Positions 36,885-47,888 are shown, counted from the first letter of the stretch. The stretch is 64,000 bases of DNA from JACPNO01 sp963825405 (GCA_963825405.1 CAWGTB010000003.1:1488001-1552000); one strand, 5' to 3'. Translations and numbers: made by a program. Notes: generated by a model not told the origin, from the sequence alone.

Positions 36885-38153
36885 TTAGTTTTCCGCGGTC
36901 TTACGGGCCTGTTCAAACAACAGGTTAAGCGTCTTTTCGGTCTGGATATGGGAAGCGATGCGGCCCAGGGTGCCGTCCTTCTCAAAACGCAGGCGGAGTG
37001 CGGCGAAGGGCTCCCGCTGTTGTTTAGCCATGCGTTCCACCTCCTGATCCACCTCGTCGCGGGTGGCGTGGATGGCTTCCCGCTCGGCGACACGGGTAAG
37101 CAGCAGCGACGCTTTCACTTCCGCCAGGGCTTTCTCGCGCTGGGAGGATTTCAGTTTTTCCCAATCCAGATTCAGCTTGCTCGGATCAATGCCTTGCTCG
37201 GCGAGCGAGTGCAGGCTCTGTTCCACCCGGCTGCGAATTTGCCGGTCGATGAAGACTTCAGGCACGGGAAACTCGTGCAGCTCGGCCAGCGCCTCCACGA
37301 GTTTGTCTTTAGCCACGCGCTGGGCTTCGAACTGGCGCTGTGTGAATAAAGACTTGCGTACGGCTTCGCGCAACTCATCGATGGTGCGGTAATCGCCGAG
37401 GTCCTGAGCGAACTCGTCATTCAGCTCCGGCGGTTCTTTCTTGCGGATGCCTTTTACGGTGGCCTTGAACCGTATGGTTTTGCCGGCCAGCTTGGCTTGC
37501 CCGTAATCTTCGGGATAGGAGACGTCGAATTCCTTTTCCTCGCCGGGAGACATGCCGCGCAGATTTTCCGTGAAGGCGGGCAGGGTATCGGGGCCCCCGA
37601 CATGCAGCATCATTTCTTCCTGCTTTACGGGCTCGCCAGTGACACCGGCCAGGCTTTCGAGCGCGAGCACGGCGTGATCGCCATCCTCAATCGGACGAGG
37701 ATCGACGTTAACGTATTCGGCTTTCTGGTCGCGAATCTCTTCGATGCGCTTGGCGACGTCGTCATCGGTGACTTCGGGATCCTGATAGGCGACGGTGAGC
37801 CCTTTGTATTCCTTGAGCTCGATGGTGGGCAGCACTTCAAACTCGGCGCGGAAGCGCAGCGGCTCACCGGCATGCAGATGAACGTCGCGGATGTCGGGCG
37901 TGCCGACGACTTTGAGGTCTTCCTTGTCCAGTTGCTGGTTCAAGAATTTGGGGACCAGGTTCTCCAGAACCTGCTGGCGGATATCGCCCTCGAACTGCTT
38001 GCGGATCAGCCCGGGCGGCGCTTTACCGGGACGGAACCCGGGCAGCTTGGCGCGCTTTTGGAACGATCCAACGACGCGCCCGGTCTCGGCCTCCACCTCG
38101 TCGGCGGGGACGGAAATCTCGAGCGAATGCTTACATCCTTCGACTAAAGCCAA
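36885..38153 (-). CDS. tig: Trigger factor (ribosome-associated chaperone, prolyl isomerase)
   Basis: 422 residues. Ribosome-binding tail near the N-terminus carries GFRPGKAPPGLIRKQF, close to the G-F-R-x-G-x-x-P signature. The FKBP-like domain includes DGDHAVLALESL and AGKTIRFKATVKGIRKKEPPE (split between strands). The helical C-terminal arms end TLNLLFEQARKTAEN. It shields nascent chains at the ribosome exit. Its gene leads the tig-clpX-lon-engB-rho run. Confidence 0.96.
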   Translation of the reverse strand: MALVEGCKHSLEISVPADEVEAETGRVVGSFQKRAKLPGFRPGKAPPGLIRKQFEGDIRQQVLENLVPKFLNQQLDKEDLKVVGTPDIRDVHLHAGEPLRFRAEFEVLPTIELKEYKGLTVAYQDPEVTDDDVAKRIEEIRDQKAEYVNVDPRPIEDGDHAVLALESLAGVTGEPVKQEEMMLHVGGPDTLPAFTENLRGMSPGEEKEFDVSYPEDYGQAKLAGKTIRFKATVKGIRKKEPPELNDEFAQDLGDYRTIDELREAVRKSLFTQRQFEAQRVAKDKLVEALAELHEFPVPEVFIDRQIRSRVEQSLHSLAEQGIDPSKLNLDWEKLKSSQREKALAEVKASLLLTRVAEREAIHATRDEVDQEVERMAKQQREPFAALRLRFEKDGTLGRIASHIQTEKTLNLLFEQARKTAEN

Positions 38154-38244
38154 TGAACTTGCACCTCAGGGGGGGAGTCAATTTTGATGATAGCAGGTGC
38201 GTCAAGATTTTGCGGCTAGAGGGTCAGTTCGGCTTGACGAACAT

Positions 38245-38711
38245 TCATGTGACTTGGAGTATCTCAAAACCTGATTGTTCAAAAGCAATCGCTGTCGTAA
38301 GTTCGTCGTAACTATATCCCTCGAGGCACTCTGCGAAGCCTTCTTTCAACCAGAGAATAAAACCCATCCCGTGCTCTAGCCCGTCGACCCTCGCCGATGG
38401 ACCGGATCGTTGTCGCTCCCCCCCATAGCACGCGTGGAGATTCGTTCAACAGCGAAATAGGTGTAAAAACCAGCGCCGGTGTTCTCGCGGCTCAGGACTG
38501 CGGCAGTCGATAGTTGAGCCTCAAGCGCGGCTCGATCCGCCAAGTGCTTTTCGCAAATCGCATGGAGGACAGCCATTTCGAGCGGCGTAAAACTTGATCC
38601 GATGGACGGCATGTCTTGCATGGTAGCCGAAAGGCGCTCCAGTGTTAATCCTCGAATTGACCAACTACCCATTTTTCGGATTGCCTTACGAATCTTTGTA
38701 ACCTTTTCCAA
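38245..38711 (-). CDS. Conserved hypothetical protein, frame broken once
   Basis: The first part (MEKVTKIRKAIRKMG... to RENTGAGFYTYFAVERIS) is in one frame, and the rest (GLEHGMGFILWLKEGFAECL, EGYSYDELTTAI, ending ILQVT) is in another, with the break near 38425. The joined product of about 155 residues has the features of a family of unnamed proteins with N-T-G-A-G-F-F/Y-T and G-x-G-F-I-L...L-E-G-Y-S-Y. Function is unknown; no signal peptide. Confidence 0.6.
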
Positions 38712-38755
38712 AACCCGTTGTAGATAACTTAGGCGTCCTGTTGTAGATTAATTAC

Positions 38756-39100
38756 ATGAGCAAACCGTCGGACCTCATCCAGGGCACGCTGGACCTTTTG
38801 ATTCTCAACACGATCTCGCTTCAGCCGCAGCATGGCTGGGCCATCGCCAAACGAATCCAACAGGTGTCCAATGAGGTGCTGCAGGTGACGCAAGGGGCGC
38901 TTTACCCGGCCTTGCACCGGCTGGAGCAGCAGGGGTGGATTCGCTCGGACTGGCGCGTCACCGAAGGCGGGCGCGACGCCAAGTTTTACACCCTCACCCG
39001 TGCAGGACGCGCGCAATTGCGCAAAGAGCTGGAGCAATGGGAGCGCCTGTCGAACGCGGTAGGCCTCGTGATCCGCCTGGCGCCGGAGATGGCCGGATGA
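38756..39100 (+). CDS. PadR-family transcriptional regulator
   Basis: 114 residues, the short PadR-s2 type. Winged-helix: LIQGTLDLLILNTISLQPQHGWAIAKRI (read as QGTLDLLILNTI and HGWAIAKRI), VTQGALYPALHRLEQQGWI and YTLTRAGRAQL. Its TGA overlaps the ATG of the ABC permease gene (ATGATG). Such PadR-permease pairs are a hallmark of acidobacteria; the regulator probably represses the permease gene in response to an unknown ligand. Confidence 0.93.
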   Translation: MSKPSDLIQGTLDLLILNTISLQPQHGWAIAKRIQQVSNEVLQVTQGALYPALHRLEQQGWIRSDWRVTEGGRDAKFYTLTRAGRAQLRKELEQWERLSNAVGLVIRLAPEMAG

Positions 39101-41767
39101 TGAATCTCTCGCAGGTTGCGGACATCCTGCGGCTGCGCTGGCGGTCGCTGGCCGGAAAAGCGCATGTCGAGCGGGAACTCGAACGCGAGCTGGCGTTCCA
39201 CCTCGAACAGCAAATCGAAGAAAACATCGCCAAGGGAATGCCTCTGGAGGAAGCGCGTGCCGCCGCGCGCCGCAGCCTCGGGGGAATGGCACAAATTCAG
39301 GAGGAATGCCGCGATATGCGCCGCATCAACCCACTCGAAACCATCTGGAACGACTTACGATACGCGGTCCGCATCCTGGGCCGGGCTCCGGCATTCACTA
39401 TCGTGATCGTATTGACGCTGGCGCTCAGTATCGGCGCCAACAGCGCCATCTTCAGCGTCATCCAGGGCGTGCTGCTGCGGCCGCTGCCTTATCCGCAGGC
39501 CGACCGGCTGGTGCGCGTGTATTTTGCCAGCGGTACGCAGGCGAAGTTTTCCTTGAACCCTAACGATTTTCTGGACATGCGCGCGCGCAATCGCACCTTC
39601 GAGAGCATGGCGGCCATCAATCGCCACGATGCGCAACTCTCCGGCGTGGGCGAGCCCGTCATGCTGCATGCGTTCAACGTCTCGGCCGGATACTTCCGCA
39701 TGCTGGGCTTGCATCCGGCGCGTGGCCGCGAGTTTACATTTGAGGAAGAACTGCCCGGGCGCGGCAATCTGGCCATTCTGAGCGACCGGTCATGGCGTGC
39801 GCGCTTTGCCGCGGATCCAGCGGTGATCGGCCGCACGATTACCCTCGATGGGCAGACGTTCACCGTGGTGGGCGTGATGCCGCCAACCGCCCGCCATCCG
39901 GGCAACAACTTTCACGCCGTCGCCGACGGGGACACGGTAGATCTCTGGTGCCCGTATTCGTTCAATGACGACCCAAGCAAGCGCCAGTCGCATTTCATGG
40001 ATGTGTTCGGACGCCTCAAGCCGGGCGTTTCGCCTGAACAGGCCAATGCGGATCTTGAGCGCGGTTCTTGCGCAAATGAGCAATGAGCAAACCGGCAAAG
40101 GCTGGCGCGTCTACCTGGTTCCGCTGTACCGCGAAATGGTGGGGCGCACCCGGCAGATGCTATTCGTGCTTTTGGGCGCGGTGGGATTGCTGCTGCTGAT
40201 CGCCTGCGTGAATGCGGCCAACCTGCTGCTGGCGCGATCGAGCGCGCGGGTTCGTGAAATCGCGGTGCGGTCGGCGTTGGGCGCGGCGCGTGGACGCATT
40301 GTCCGCCAGTTGCTCACCGAAAGCCTGGTGATTGCGCTCGCCGGGGCTGCGCTCGGAACGGTGTTGGCTTTTGGCGGTGTGAGCGCGCTGGTGTCGCGTC
40401 TGCCGACGGACTTTCCGCGCGCATCCGAGATTCGCCTTGACGGGGCCGTCTTTGCATTCACGCTAATCATCGCCGTGCTTACAGGGCTGTTGTTCGGACT
40501 GGTCCCGGCGCTCACCGCTTCGGCTACGGATCTGCAGCGGAGTCTGCGCGAAGGCGGACGCGGCTCGACTGGCGGCGGACGGCAATTGCGGCTGCGAAAT
40601 TTTCTGGTGGTGGGCGAGACAGGTCTCGCGTGCGTGCTGCTCATCGCCGCCGGATTGATGTTGCATAGTTTCGTGAACCTGCTGCGTGCCGATCCTGGCT
40701 TTCAGCCGCAGCAGGTGCTCACGGCATCTCTCTCGCTGCCCCGGCTGCAGTACCCCAATGACGTCGATCGCATTCGGTTCTTCGATCGGCTGCTGGCAAA
40801 TCTGCAAGCGCTTCCCGGCGTGCAAACCGCTGCCATCGGCACCGATCTGCCGTGGACCGGCTATGACGGAAATGCGGACGGCTTTCTGGTGGAAGGGCGT
40901 CCGATTGCCTACAAGGACCAAACCACGGCCCGCTATCACCAGACTTCCGTTGACTACTTCCGCGCGCTGGGGATTCCGTTGCTGCGCGGGCGTTTCTTCA
41001 CCGGCCGCGACGACAAAGACGCACCTACCGTGATCATCATCAACGAAACCATGGCCAAGCGATATTGGCCCGGCGAGGATGCGGTGGGAAAGCGGATTTC
41101 CTTTCGCAGCGAGCCGAAAGAGAAGGACTGGTGGCCGGTTGTCGGAGTGGTCGGGGATATCAAAGACCAGCCCGACAGCCCCGCGGCGCGACCGGCAATG
41201 TGGTTTCCGTATCCGCAATGGCCGGACAGCGCGATGTGGGTAGTGGTGCGCTCGACGTCCGGGCCGGCCGCGGTGGCTACGCAGTTCCGGCAGACGGTGC
41301 GGGAACTCGATCCGAGCTTGGCGATAGACGGACTGCGCACCATGAGTCAAGTTACTGACGCCGCGGTTTCGACCCAGCGCTTCGCGCTCTTCCTGGTGGG
41401 GTTGTTTGCGGCGCTGGCACTGCTGCTGGCCACGATCGGCATGTACGGTGTGATTTCGTATTCCGTGAATCAGCGCATGCAGGAGTTTGGCTTGAGGATG
41501 GCGCTGGGAGCCCGGCCCTCGGACCTGATGCGCCTGATTGTGGGGCAGGGATTGCGGCTGTCGCTGGTGGGCGCGGCCATCGGCCTGGTGCTGGCGGCTA
41601 CTTTCGCGCGTCTGCTGGGAAGCCTGCTGTACGGCGTCAGCGGCGCCGATCCGATTACGTTTGCGGCGGTGGCGGTGCTGGCGCTGTCGACAACGACGCT
41701 TGCCTGTTATCTGCCGGCGCGCAGGGCTTCGGACGCCGATCCGATGCATTCGCTGCGCGCGGAGTGA
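39097..41767 (+). CDS. ABC transporter permease, ADOP/MacB-FtsX type, frame broken once
   Basis: About 889 residues after mending one base near 40061 (NADLE-AVLAQMS). The N-terminal 80 residues form the cytoplasmic helical domain (RELAFHLEQQIEENIAKGM, then EARAAARRSLGG) seen in acidobacterial orphan permeases. The rest has two MacB-PCD periplasmic modules and two FtsX permease units (GANSAIFSVIQGVLLRPLPY; LIACVNAANLLLARSSAR; LLATIGMYGVISYSVNQR). No ATPase gene is adjacent, so it must pair with an ATPase encoded elsewhere. It probably exports a compound or moves lipoproteins; unproven. Confidence 0.88.
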
Positions 41768-42178
41768 TCAGCCGACGGATTGTTGTACCAGCGCGCCCAC
41801 GCCGGAAATGTTCTTGATCAGTTCATCGGGAACGGCGTGGCGCTTCTGCAGGTATTCGGGGCTGTTGTAAGAAACCCAGGTCTTGCCTTGGCTGTTTTCC
41901 CAGACCAGGACCTTCAAAGGAAGATCGATGGCAATACTGGGAGCAGCCAGCATCACCGGCGTACCGCTTTTCGGGCTGCCGAAGATCAGCAGCTTGGTGG
42001 GACGCATCTTCATTCCCGCCTTTGCTGCTTCGCCGCTGTGGTCGATCAAGGCGAATAGCGTGATTTCTTTGCTTTGCAGAACCTGTTTCAGTTTCTCGAT
42101 GGTCTGGTCTACCGGATCATTGCTCGGCACGGTGATGATCCCGCTGTCGGTGGATGGCATCATCGAATAGGTTGCCAT
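41768..42178 (-). CDS. DUF302-domain protein
   Basis: 136 residues. VDQTIEKLKQVLQSKEITLFALIDHS, read as TIEKLKQVLQSKEITLF then IDHSGEAAKAGM, LLIFGSPKSGTPVM, and APSIAIDLPLKVLVWEN are the DUF302 signature. No signal peptide. Function unknown; DUF302 proteins are often found with thiol or copper functions. Divergent from selA, whose 5' end overlaps its start. Confidence 0.9.
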   Translation of the reverse strand: MATYSMMPSTDSGIITVPSNDPVDQTIEKLKQVLQSKEITLFALIDHSGEAAKAGMKMRPTKLLIFGSPKSGTPVMLAAPSIAIDLPLKVLVWENSQGKTWVSYNSPEYLQKRHAVPDELIKNISGVGALVQQSVG

Positions 42179-42227
42179 GCAGGCGCGGGAATGGACAAGC
42201 GCGGATTCTGCCCGCTACCATCAAGAC

Positions 42228-43563
42228 GTGTCGGAAAGCGGTCCGCTGCGAGAATTGCCCGGAGTCCACGAAGTGCTGGAACGGCTCGGCCCGGCGCTCG
42301 AACGTTTTCCGCGCGCGGTGGTGGTGTCCGAAGTGCGGCGCGTGATTGACGCGGCTCGGGCTGGGATTCGCGCCGGATCATCGGGTAATGGGATCGCGAT
42401 CGAAGCGCTGGTCGAGCGGTCGCTCGCCGGGCTTACCAAGCCGTCCCTGCGGCGCGTGATCAATGCCACCGGCGTGGTGCTGCACACTAATTTAGGGCGC
42501 GCGCCGCTCGGTGAGTTCGAGCCGATTTCCGGTTACTCCAATCTGGAATACGACCTGCACGCCGGAAAACGCGGCAAGCGTGACGTCCACGCGGGCGGGC
42601 TGCTGGAGCGGCTGCTGGGAGTGCCGGCGATTGCGGTGAACAACAACGCCGCCGCGATTTTTCTGGCGCTGCATGAGCTGGCCCAGGGACAGGAAGTCAT
42701 CGTCTCGCGCGGCGAGTTGATCGAAATCGGCGACGGCTTTCGCATCCCCGACATCATGCAGAGTTCAGGCGCCGTGCTGCGCGAAGTCGGCACTACTAAC
42801 CGCACGCATATCGACGACTATCGCGCCGCCATCAACGAGCGCACGCGGCTACTGCTGCGCGTCCATCCCAGCAATTTCCGCATGGCAAGGATTCACTGCG
42901 CGCCCGGAATTGCGTGAGCTGGCCGCGCTGGGCAGGGAAGCCGGCATTCCGGTGTACGAGGATTTGGGCAGCGGCTGCGTCACGGATTTGCGAGCTTTTG
43001 GGATCAATGAGCCGCTGGTGTCGGCCAGCCTGGAAGCGGGCGCCGATGTGGTGTCGTTCAGCGGCGACAAGCTGCTGGGCGGGCCGCAGGCGGGCATCCT
43101 GGCCGGAAAGCCGGAGCTGATCGCGCGTTTGCGCCGCAATCCGATGTTTCGGGCGCTGCGTCTCGACAAGCTGATTTATCAGGCGCTCGAAGCGACGCTG
43201 AGGCATGTGCTCCTTGAGCAATGGGACCTGGTGCCGGCGCTGGCCATGATCCGCGCCAGCGCCGCCGAGATTCGCGGGCGCGCCGAGCGTGCCGCATCAC
43301 AGATCACAGGCCTGGACGTGCGCGTTGAGCCTGGCGAGTCCGTAATAGGCGGCGGCTCGACGCCGGAGCAATCCATTCCGACATGGCTGCTGGTGATCTC
43401 GGTCAGCGATGTGCGCGCCGCGGAACGGCGTTTGCGTCTAGGCGAACCCGCCGTGATCGCGCGCATTGAGGATGACCGGCTCATCCTTGATCTGCGCACC
43501 GTGTTCCCGGAAGAAGAAGGCGCGTTGGTGAGTGCGCTCCGCGGGCTCTCTGGCGCTGCCTGA
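42228..43563 (+). CDS. selA: L-seryl-tRNA(Sec) selenium transferase SelA, frame broken once
   Basis: About 445 residues once one extra base near 42885 is removed (FRM-QGFTARPELRELA). Signs of SelA: LRELPGVHEVLERLG at the N-terminus, INATGVVLHTNLGRAPLG, NNNAAAIFLAL, EVGTTNRTHIDDY, and the PLP lysine in FSGDKLLGGPQAG. It converts Ser-tRNA(Sec) to Sec-tRNA(Sec) with selenophosphate. selB, selC and selD are not in the window. The GTG at 42228 is taken as start; an in-frame ATG at 42177 overlaps the divergent DUF302 gene. Its presence supports reading UGA as Sec at 51679. Confidence 0.9.
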
Positions 43564-43587
43564 CAGGGGAATTGCTACTCTGTCCGT

Positions 43588-43989
43588 ATGCGTGCCAAGC
43601 CGCTCATTGCCGTTACCGATGTCGAAGCAAGCAGCCGGTGGTACCAACGTCTACTGGGCTGCCAAAGTGATCACGGCGGCCCAAACTACGAGCGGTTGAT
43701 TTCGAATGGCCAACTGGTACTTCAGCTGCACAGCTTCGACGCCGAACATGACCACGGTCCGATCGGCAACCGCGACGATAGGCCTTACGGAAACGGCGTC
43801 CTGCTGTGGTTTGAAGTAGACGACTTTGACGCTGTCCTCCAGCGATCCAGCGACATGGGGGTCGAGGTTATCCTGCCCCGGCGTCGCAACGATCCCGATC
43901 ACTGGGAGTGCTGGATGCGGGATCCCGACGGCTACACCCTTGTGGTTGCCAGCCCCGACGGATCGGCAGGCCCGCCGCCACATGAGTGA
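43588..43989 (+). CDS. VOC-family (glyoxalase/bleomycin-resistance-like) protein
   Basis: 133 residues with two beta-alpha-beta-beta-beta units: PLIAVTDVEASSRWYQRLLG, LVLQLHSFDAEHDHGP, LLWFEVDDFDAVLQRSSD and WMRDPDGYTLVVASPDG. Cytosolic. Possible small-molecule resistance or metal-dependent isomerase; unknown. 24 bases behind selA, same strand. Confidence 0.85.
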   Translation: MRAKPLIAVTDVEASSRWYQRLLGCQSDHGGPNYERLISNGQLVLQLHSFDAEHDHGPIGNRDDRPYGNGVLLWFEVDDFDAVLQRSSDMGVEVILPRRRNDPDHWECWMRDPDGYTLVVASPDGSAGPPPHE

Positions 43990-44095
43990 TGGGGTCAAAG
44001 AGAAAATTCTGGAAATTCAGGACACTGGCTTTTGCGTGCGTGTTGGGCGCCGGCGACTGCGAGCAACAGCTTAAGATCGAAAATCCAAGAGCCGT

Positions 44096-45100
44096 TTAGA
44101 CCGGTCTGGCTTCCACCACATTGATCATCGTGGTGGTGGGCGTGATGGATTTGAATTCGAAGCCGGATGCTTTCAGCAATGACCGGAATTGGGCCTCGGT
44201 GCGCTCCTGGCCACCGGGGTAGGCGAGCATGGTCATGTCCAAATCTTTTGACGGTGAGGGTGCGTTGCCGGTGGGCACGACGCAGTCAACGATTAGCAGC
44301 TTGCCGTTGGCGGGAATCACTTTGCGGCAGTGGCCGAGGATCTGGATGCACTGTTCGTCAGTCCAATCGTGAATGATGTGGCGGAACAGGTAAGCGTCGG
44401 CTCCAGCGGGGATGGTTTGGAAAAAGCTGCCTTCGATAACGCTGCAGCGGTCGGCCAGGCCGGCGGTCTTTAAGTTCTCTTTCGCCCTTCCGACGACGTG
44501 GCCCAGGTCAAACAGAATCCCCTTCATGTTCGGGTAGCCCGCGAGCACGGCCGAAATGAGCGAGCCGTTGCCGCCGCCGATGTCGGCCAGAATATGGATG
44601 CCGGTGAAATCGTAGGCGTCCAGCATCGCCGTGGTTTCATAGAAATTTAAGGAGCCCATGCCTGCGTCGAAGATCGGGCCCATTTCCGGGTGGGCTTGAA
44701 TGTAGTTAAAAATCGGCGCGCCGAAGACTTTGTTGAAGCCGGGCTCGCCCGTTTGAATGGAGTGATGCAAGCCATCCCAGCCGGCAAACAGGTGGTGGAA
44801 CATCTGCGCGCCCGCGCGGTAAGAGCCCGGGGCGTCGCTGCGCAAGGCGGCCGATAGCGGTGTGTGGTCGAAATGGCGATTCCCGGTCTCCTGAAAAAGG
44901 CCGTGGCCGGCCAGGAAGCGGAGAATCCGATAGAGCGACGGCTCATGCGTTTTGCTGGCGCTGGCGAGATGTTCGACCGGCTGCGGCTGGCCAGGTTGGA
45001 TGAGATCGGCAACGCCGAGCTCGGCGATGGAGCAGACCGCGCGGCTAAGCGCGGCGCCGATCAGGATGAGGTTGAGCTGTTCGGTTTCTTGTTGGGCCAT
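44096..45100 (-). CDS. O-methyltransferase, PF00891-like class I SAM enzyme
   Basis: 334 residues. N-terminal dimerisation/winged-helix domain (AVCSIAELGVADLI, HEPSLYRILRFLAGHGLF). SAM-binding loop HILADIGGGNGSLISAVL, then LFDLGHVVGRAKENL, GSFFQTIPAGADAYLFRHIIHDWTDE (read as GADAYLFRHIIHDWTDE), and a C-terminal GFEFKSITPTTTMINVVEA. It methylates an oxygen on a secondary metabolite such as a hydroxylated aromatic or carotenoid; substrate unknown. Confidence 0.9.
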   Translation of the reverse strand: MAQQETEQLNLILIGAALSRAVCSIAELGVADLIQPGQPQPVEHLASASKTHEPSLYRILRFLAGHGLFQETGNRHFDHTPLSAALRSDAPGSYRAGAQMFHHLFAGWDGLHHSIQTGEPGFNKVFGAPIFNYIQAHPEMGPIFDAGMGSLNFYETTAMLDAYDFTGIHILADIGGGNGSLISAVLAGYPNMKGILFDLGHVVGRAKENLKTAGLADRCSVIEGSFFQTIPAGADAYLFRHIIHDWTDEQCIQILGHCRKVIPANGKLLIVDCVVPTGNAPSPSKDLDMTMLAYPGGQERTEAQFRSLLKASGFEFKSITPTTTMINVVEARPV

Positions 45101-45178
45101 GATTTCCAGTTAGAGTACCGCATATTAGCTTGCGTGTTTGTACGATAATTCTCATGGCTTAAGAAGCGTAATGACTGC

Positions 45179-46122
45179 ATGACCATACTCACTCGCTTGG
45201 AGCATTGGAAGGAGCAGGGCGTTATATCGCCGGAGCAGCACGCGCTCCTGGCAGGCCTCTCCCGTGAAGAGCCCTTCTCGGTTGCTCTCGAGCTGAATAT
45301 TCTCCTTTACCTGGGTGTTCTGGCGTTCGTCGGCGGCCTCGGCTGGACGATAAGTACCTGGTCACAGCAACTGGGAGACGTCCTGGTCCTGACCATCCTG
45401 TCGGCGGTGCTGGCCGCTTGTTTTTGGTACTGCTTCTCCCGCGCGCCTGCGTGGTCCCCTGCGGAAACTCCTCCACCCAGCCTGGCTTTCGACTACGTGC
45501 TTTACCTCGGCTGCCTCACCTGGCCCGTGGAGCTTGGATACCTTGAGCAGCGGTTTCATGTGCTCTCCGGACAATGGGATTTCTATCTACTGGCGACCGC
45601 CGGTTTGTTCTTCTTCCTCGCTTATCGTTTCGACAACCGCTTCGTGCTGTCGCTCGCGTTGTCTTCGCTGGCGGGATGGTTCGGGCTTACCATCTCGCAC
45701 TGGCCATCCCATCAGGACGCGGCGTACAGGCAATATGCCATTCTCTATAGTCTGACGGTCGCCGCCGCCGGAACCGTACTTGAGCGCCGCGGCCTGAAAG
45801 CGCATTTCTTCGGCACCTATTTGAATATCGCGGCCAACGTGCTGTTTTGGGCGCTGCTTTCCGGGGTGTTCAATCGGCAGGGTTACGTCGTATGGTTTCT
45901 CGCGCTGCTTGCCGCTTGCGGCGCATCTCTCGCCTGGGGCATCACGCGCCGGCAATTTTCGTTTGTCGCTTACGCCGCGGTGTACGGCTACGTGGGTGTC
46001 AGTTCAATCCTCATCCGCGACCTAATGGCACTAGAGCTATGCTGGGCTATTTCTTCGTTACCGGCATTGCCATGGTCATTATGTTGGTCCAGATCGCGCG
46101 CCGCTTCGGGAGGGAAGCGTGA
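45179..46122 (+). CDS. Polytopic membrane protein, DUF2157-like, frame broken once
   Basis: About 314 residues: a short cytosolic helical N-terminus (LEHWKEQGVISPEQHALLAG) then eight or more membrane segments (LNILLYLGVLAFVGGLGWTI and so on). The end (MLGYFFVTGIAMVIMLVQIA, then RRFGREA) is in another frame after a break near 46030. The N-terminal 'W-x-x-x-G-x-I-x-x-x-Q' helix before TMs is the DUF2157 hallmark. Its TGA overlaps the GTG of the next gene (GTGA), so the two are coupled and probably form one complex. Role unknown. Confidence 0.75.
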
Positions 46123-47328
46123 GAGCCTACAGCGCATCAAGCGAAGAAGCGCTGCGCGCCCGCAAGCTGCTGAAGGACTGGGCCGGCGAAGGCTTCCTGA
46201 CCGCAGCGCAGTACCAGCGCATGGAGCGGGAAACCGTCTGTGAGCTTCGCCGCACCAACATTTTCCTGCGAATTGTCTTGTTCCTCTTTACCCTGCTGAT
46301 CGTGGGCGCCGCCGTCGGGCTCTGCTTCGAGGGTTTTCTCTCGCGAGCAACAATGCAACCAGTTGGCATTTTCCTGCTGATCTGCGCCGCCATCTGCTAT
46401 GCGGCCGCCGAATTCACTGTTTCTCGGGGCCGGCTGTATCGTTACGGAATCGAGGAAGCTCTCGCCGCCTGCTCGGTTGGCCTTCTCTGTATGGGAATGA
46501 AGGCTGCGTTTTTCGTCGGTCGGCATTATTCGGGGATGCCTGACGGAATGGAGTTCCTCGTTCCAGCTGCCGGCGCCATCTTGTCGCTTTGGATATGGCG
46601 CCGTTTCGGACTGCCCTACGCATTTCTCGCGGCGATGATCTTCGCCGTCGAACTGCCAGGCTACTGGACCTCGTCCCATTCGGCGCAACACCTGATCGTT
46701 GCGGCATTCTACGCAACCGGCCTGATAGCCGTGGCCGCGGTACGCACCCGCCATCGCTTTACGTACCTCGACCACGGGTATTCGATTGTCGAAGCGTTCC
46801 TCTGGCTGGGCATCTACCTGGCGATCAACCTCCAGCTTTCGTCGGTGGACCTGCTTGGGCAATGGTGGGGCGGCGCTCGGATCAGCACCGAATTCTCCAG
46901 GGCGTTCTACTGGGCCACCTGGGTGCTGACCTGGTGCCTGCCACCCGCCGTGCTGGCGCGCGGCCTGCGGCGGAAAGACCGGTTCGTGATCGCAGCGGGC
47001 GCGGTCGCCGCCATCCTGACTTTCGTCACCAATAAGCCGTACCTCGGCTGGCCAGCGGCATAGCTGGGACCCGATGCTGCTGGGCGCACTGTTGATCGGT
47101 GCCGGGCTCTTGATTCGGCGCTGGCTGGCCGCCGGACCGGGCGAAATTCGCTACGGGTTTACCGCGCAGCGTCTGTCGGGAAAGGACAAACGCTGGATGA
47201 ACGTCGGGACAGTCGCATTCGGCCTCGTTCCGCCGCAAGTAATAACGCCAAGCCCACAAACCGGCAGTGCCGACGTCCAATTCGGTGGTGGAGATTCGGG
47301 AGGCGGAGGCGCTAGCTCCGATTTTTGA
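46119..47328 (+). CDS. Polytopic membrane protein, partner of the 45179 gene, frame broken once
   Basis: About 402 residues from GTG 46119, with a cytosolic helical N-terminus (EALRARKLLKDWAGEGFLTA, QYQRMERETV) resembling its neighbour's, then about ten membrane segments. The last part (HSWDPMLLGALLIGAGLLIR, then GSADVQFGGGDSGGGGASSDF in two pieces) is in another frame after a break near 47050. The Gly/Ser-rich end (DSGGGGASSDF) is typical of such DUF2157/DUF4401-like proteins. The pair could be a paired transporter or envelope sensor; unproven. Confidence 0.72.
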
Positions 47329-47336
47329 AGGGCAGC

Positions 47337-47747
47337 TTACTTCGTTCGAACGGTCTGGATGATGGTGACGTCCCGGACATCCAGACCATCAGCTCCACCG
47401 ACATAAGGCCGCTGAATCTTCATCCAAAGCTTGGAATTGGCCAGTGTGGTTCCACCGTCCAGGATGAAGAAGAACCATTTGACCTGTTGTCCAGACGCCA
47501 GCTTGGGGCCGGTGCTGCGCATCGAGAACTCTTTGTATTGGGCCTTGTAGAAGGTGTAGACCTTGTCGAGGCTATCACCCGTCGTGTACACCTCAGACTG
47601 CTTGCCCGGCGCAGCGGCCGACGCCTCTTGACTGGCTTTTAGATCCAGCTTGGAGCCCGCGTAAGGCTTAAAATCTTGAGCTAAACAGGGGATACTGACC
47701 GCAGCCAGAAGCATGCCGGCTGCTAAGAACAACTGAGGAATCCGCAT
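47337..47747 (-). CDS. Secreted conserved hypothetical protein
   Basis: 136 residues from ATG 47747 (MRIPQLFLAAGMLLAAVSIP), which gives a clear signal peptide; the frame is open further upstream. Mature part: YAGSKLDLKASQEASAAAPG, EVYTTGDSLDKVYTFYKAQYKEF and QQVKWFFFILDGGTTLANSKLW. This D-S-x-D-K-V-x-x-F-Y pattern resembles a known group of unnamed acidobacterial periplasmic proteins. No enzyme motif. Confidence 0.65.
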   Translation of the reverse strand: MRIPQLFLAAGMLLAAVSIPCLAQDFKPYAGSKLDLKASQEASAAAPGKQSEVYTTGDSLDKVYTFYKAQYKEFSMRSTGPKLASGQQVKWFFFILDGGTTLANSKLWMKIQRPYVGGADGLDVRDVTIIQTVRTK

Positions 47748-47888
47748 TTGCAACACCATCCATTCGCCACTCAACGCTAGCACGAATCGTAAAGCTGTCG
47801 ACTCGAAGTTTGCGGTCCGGCTTGTGACACCAGGAAAACTGTAACAACGTAAGACCGCTCCAAGGCGGGAGGGCAGTAGAATCCGGGC

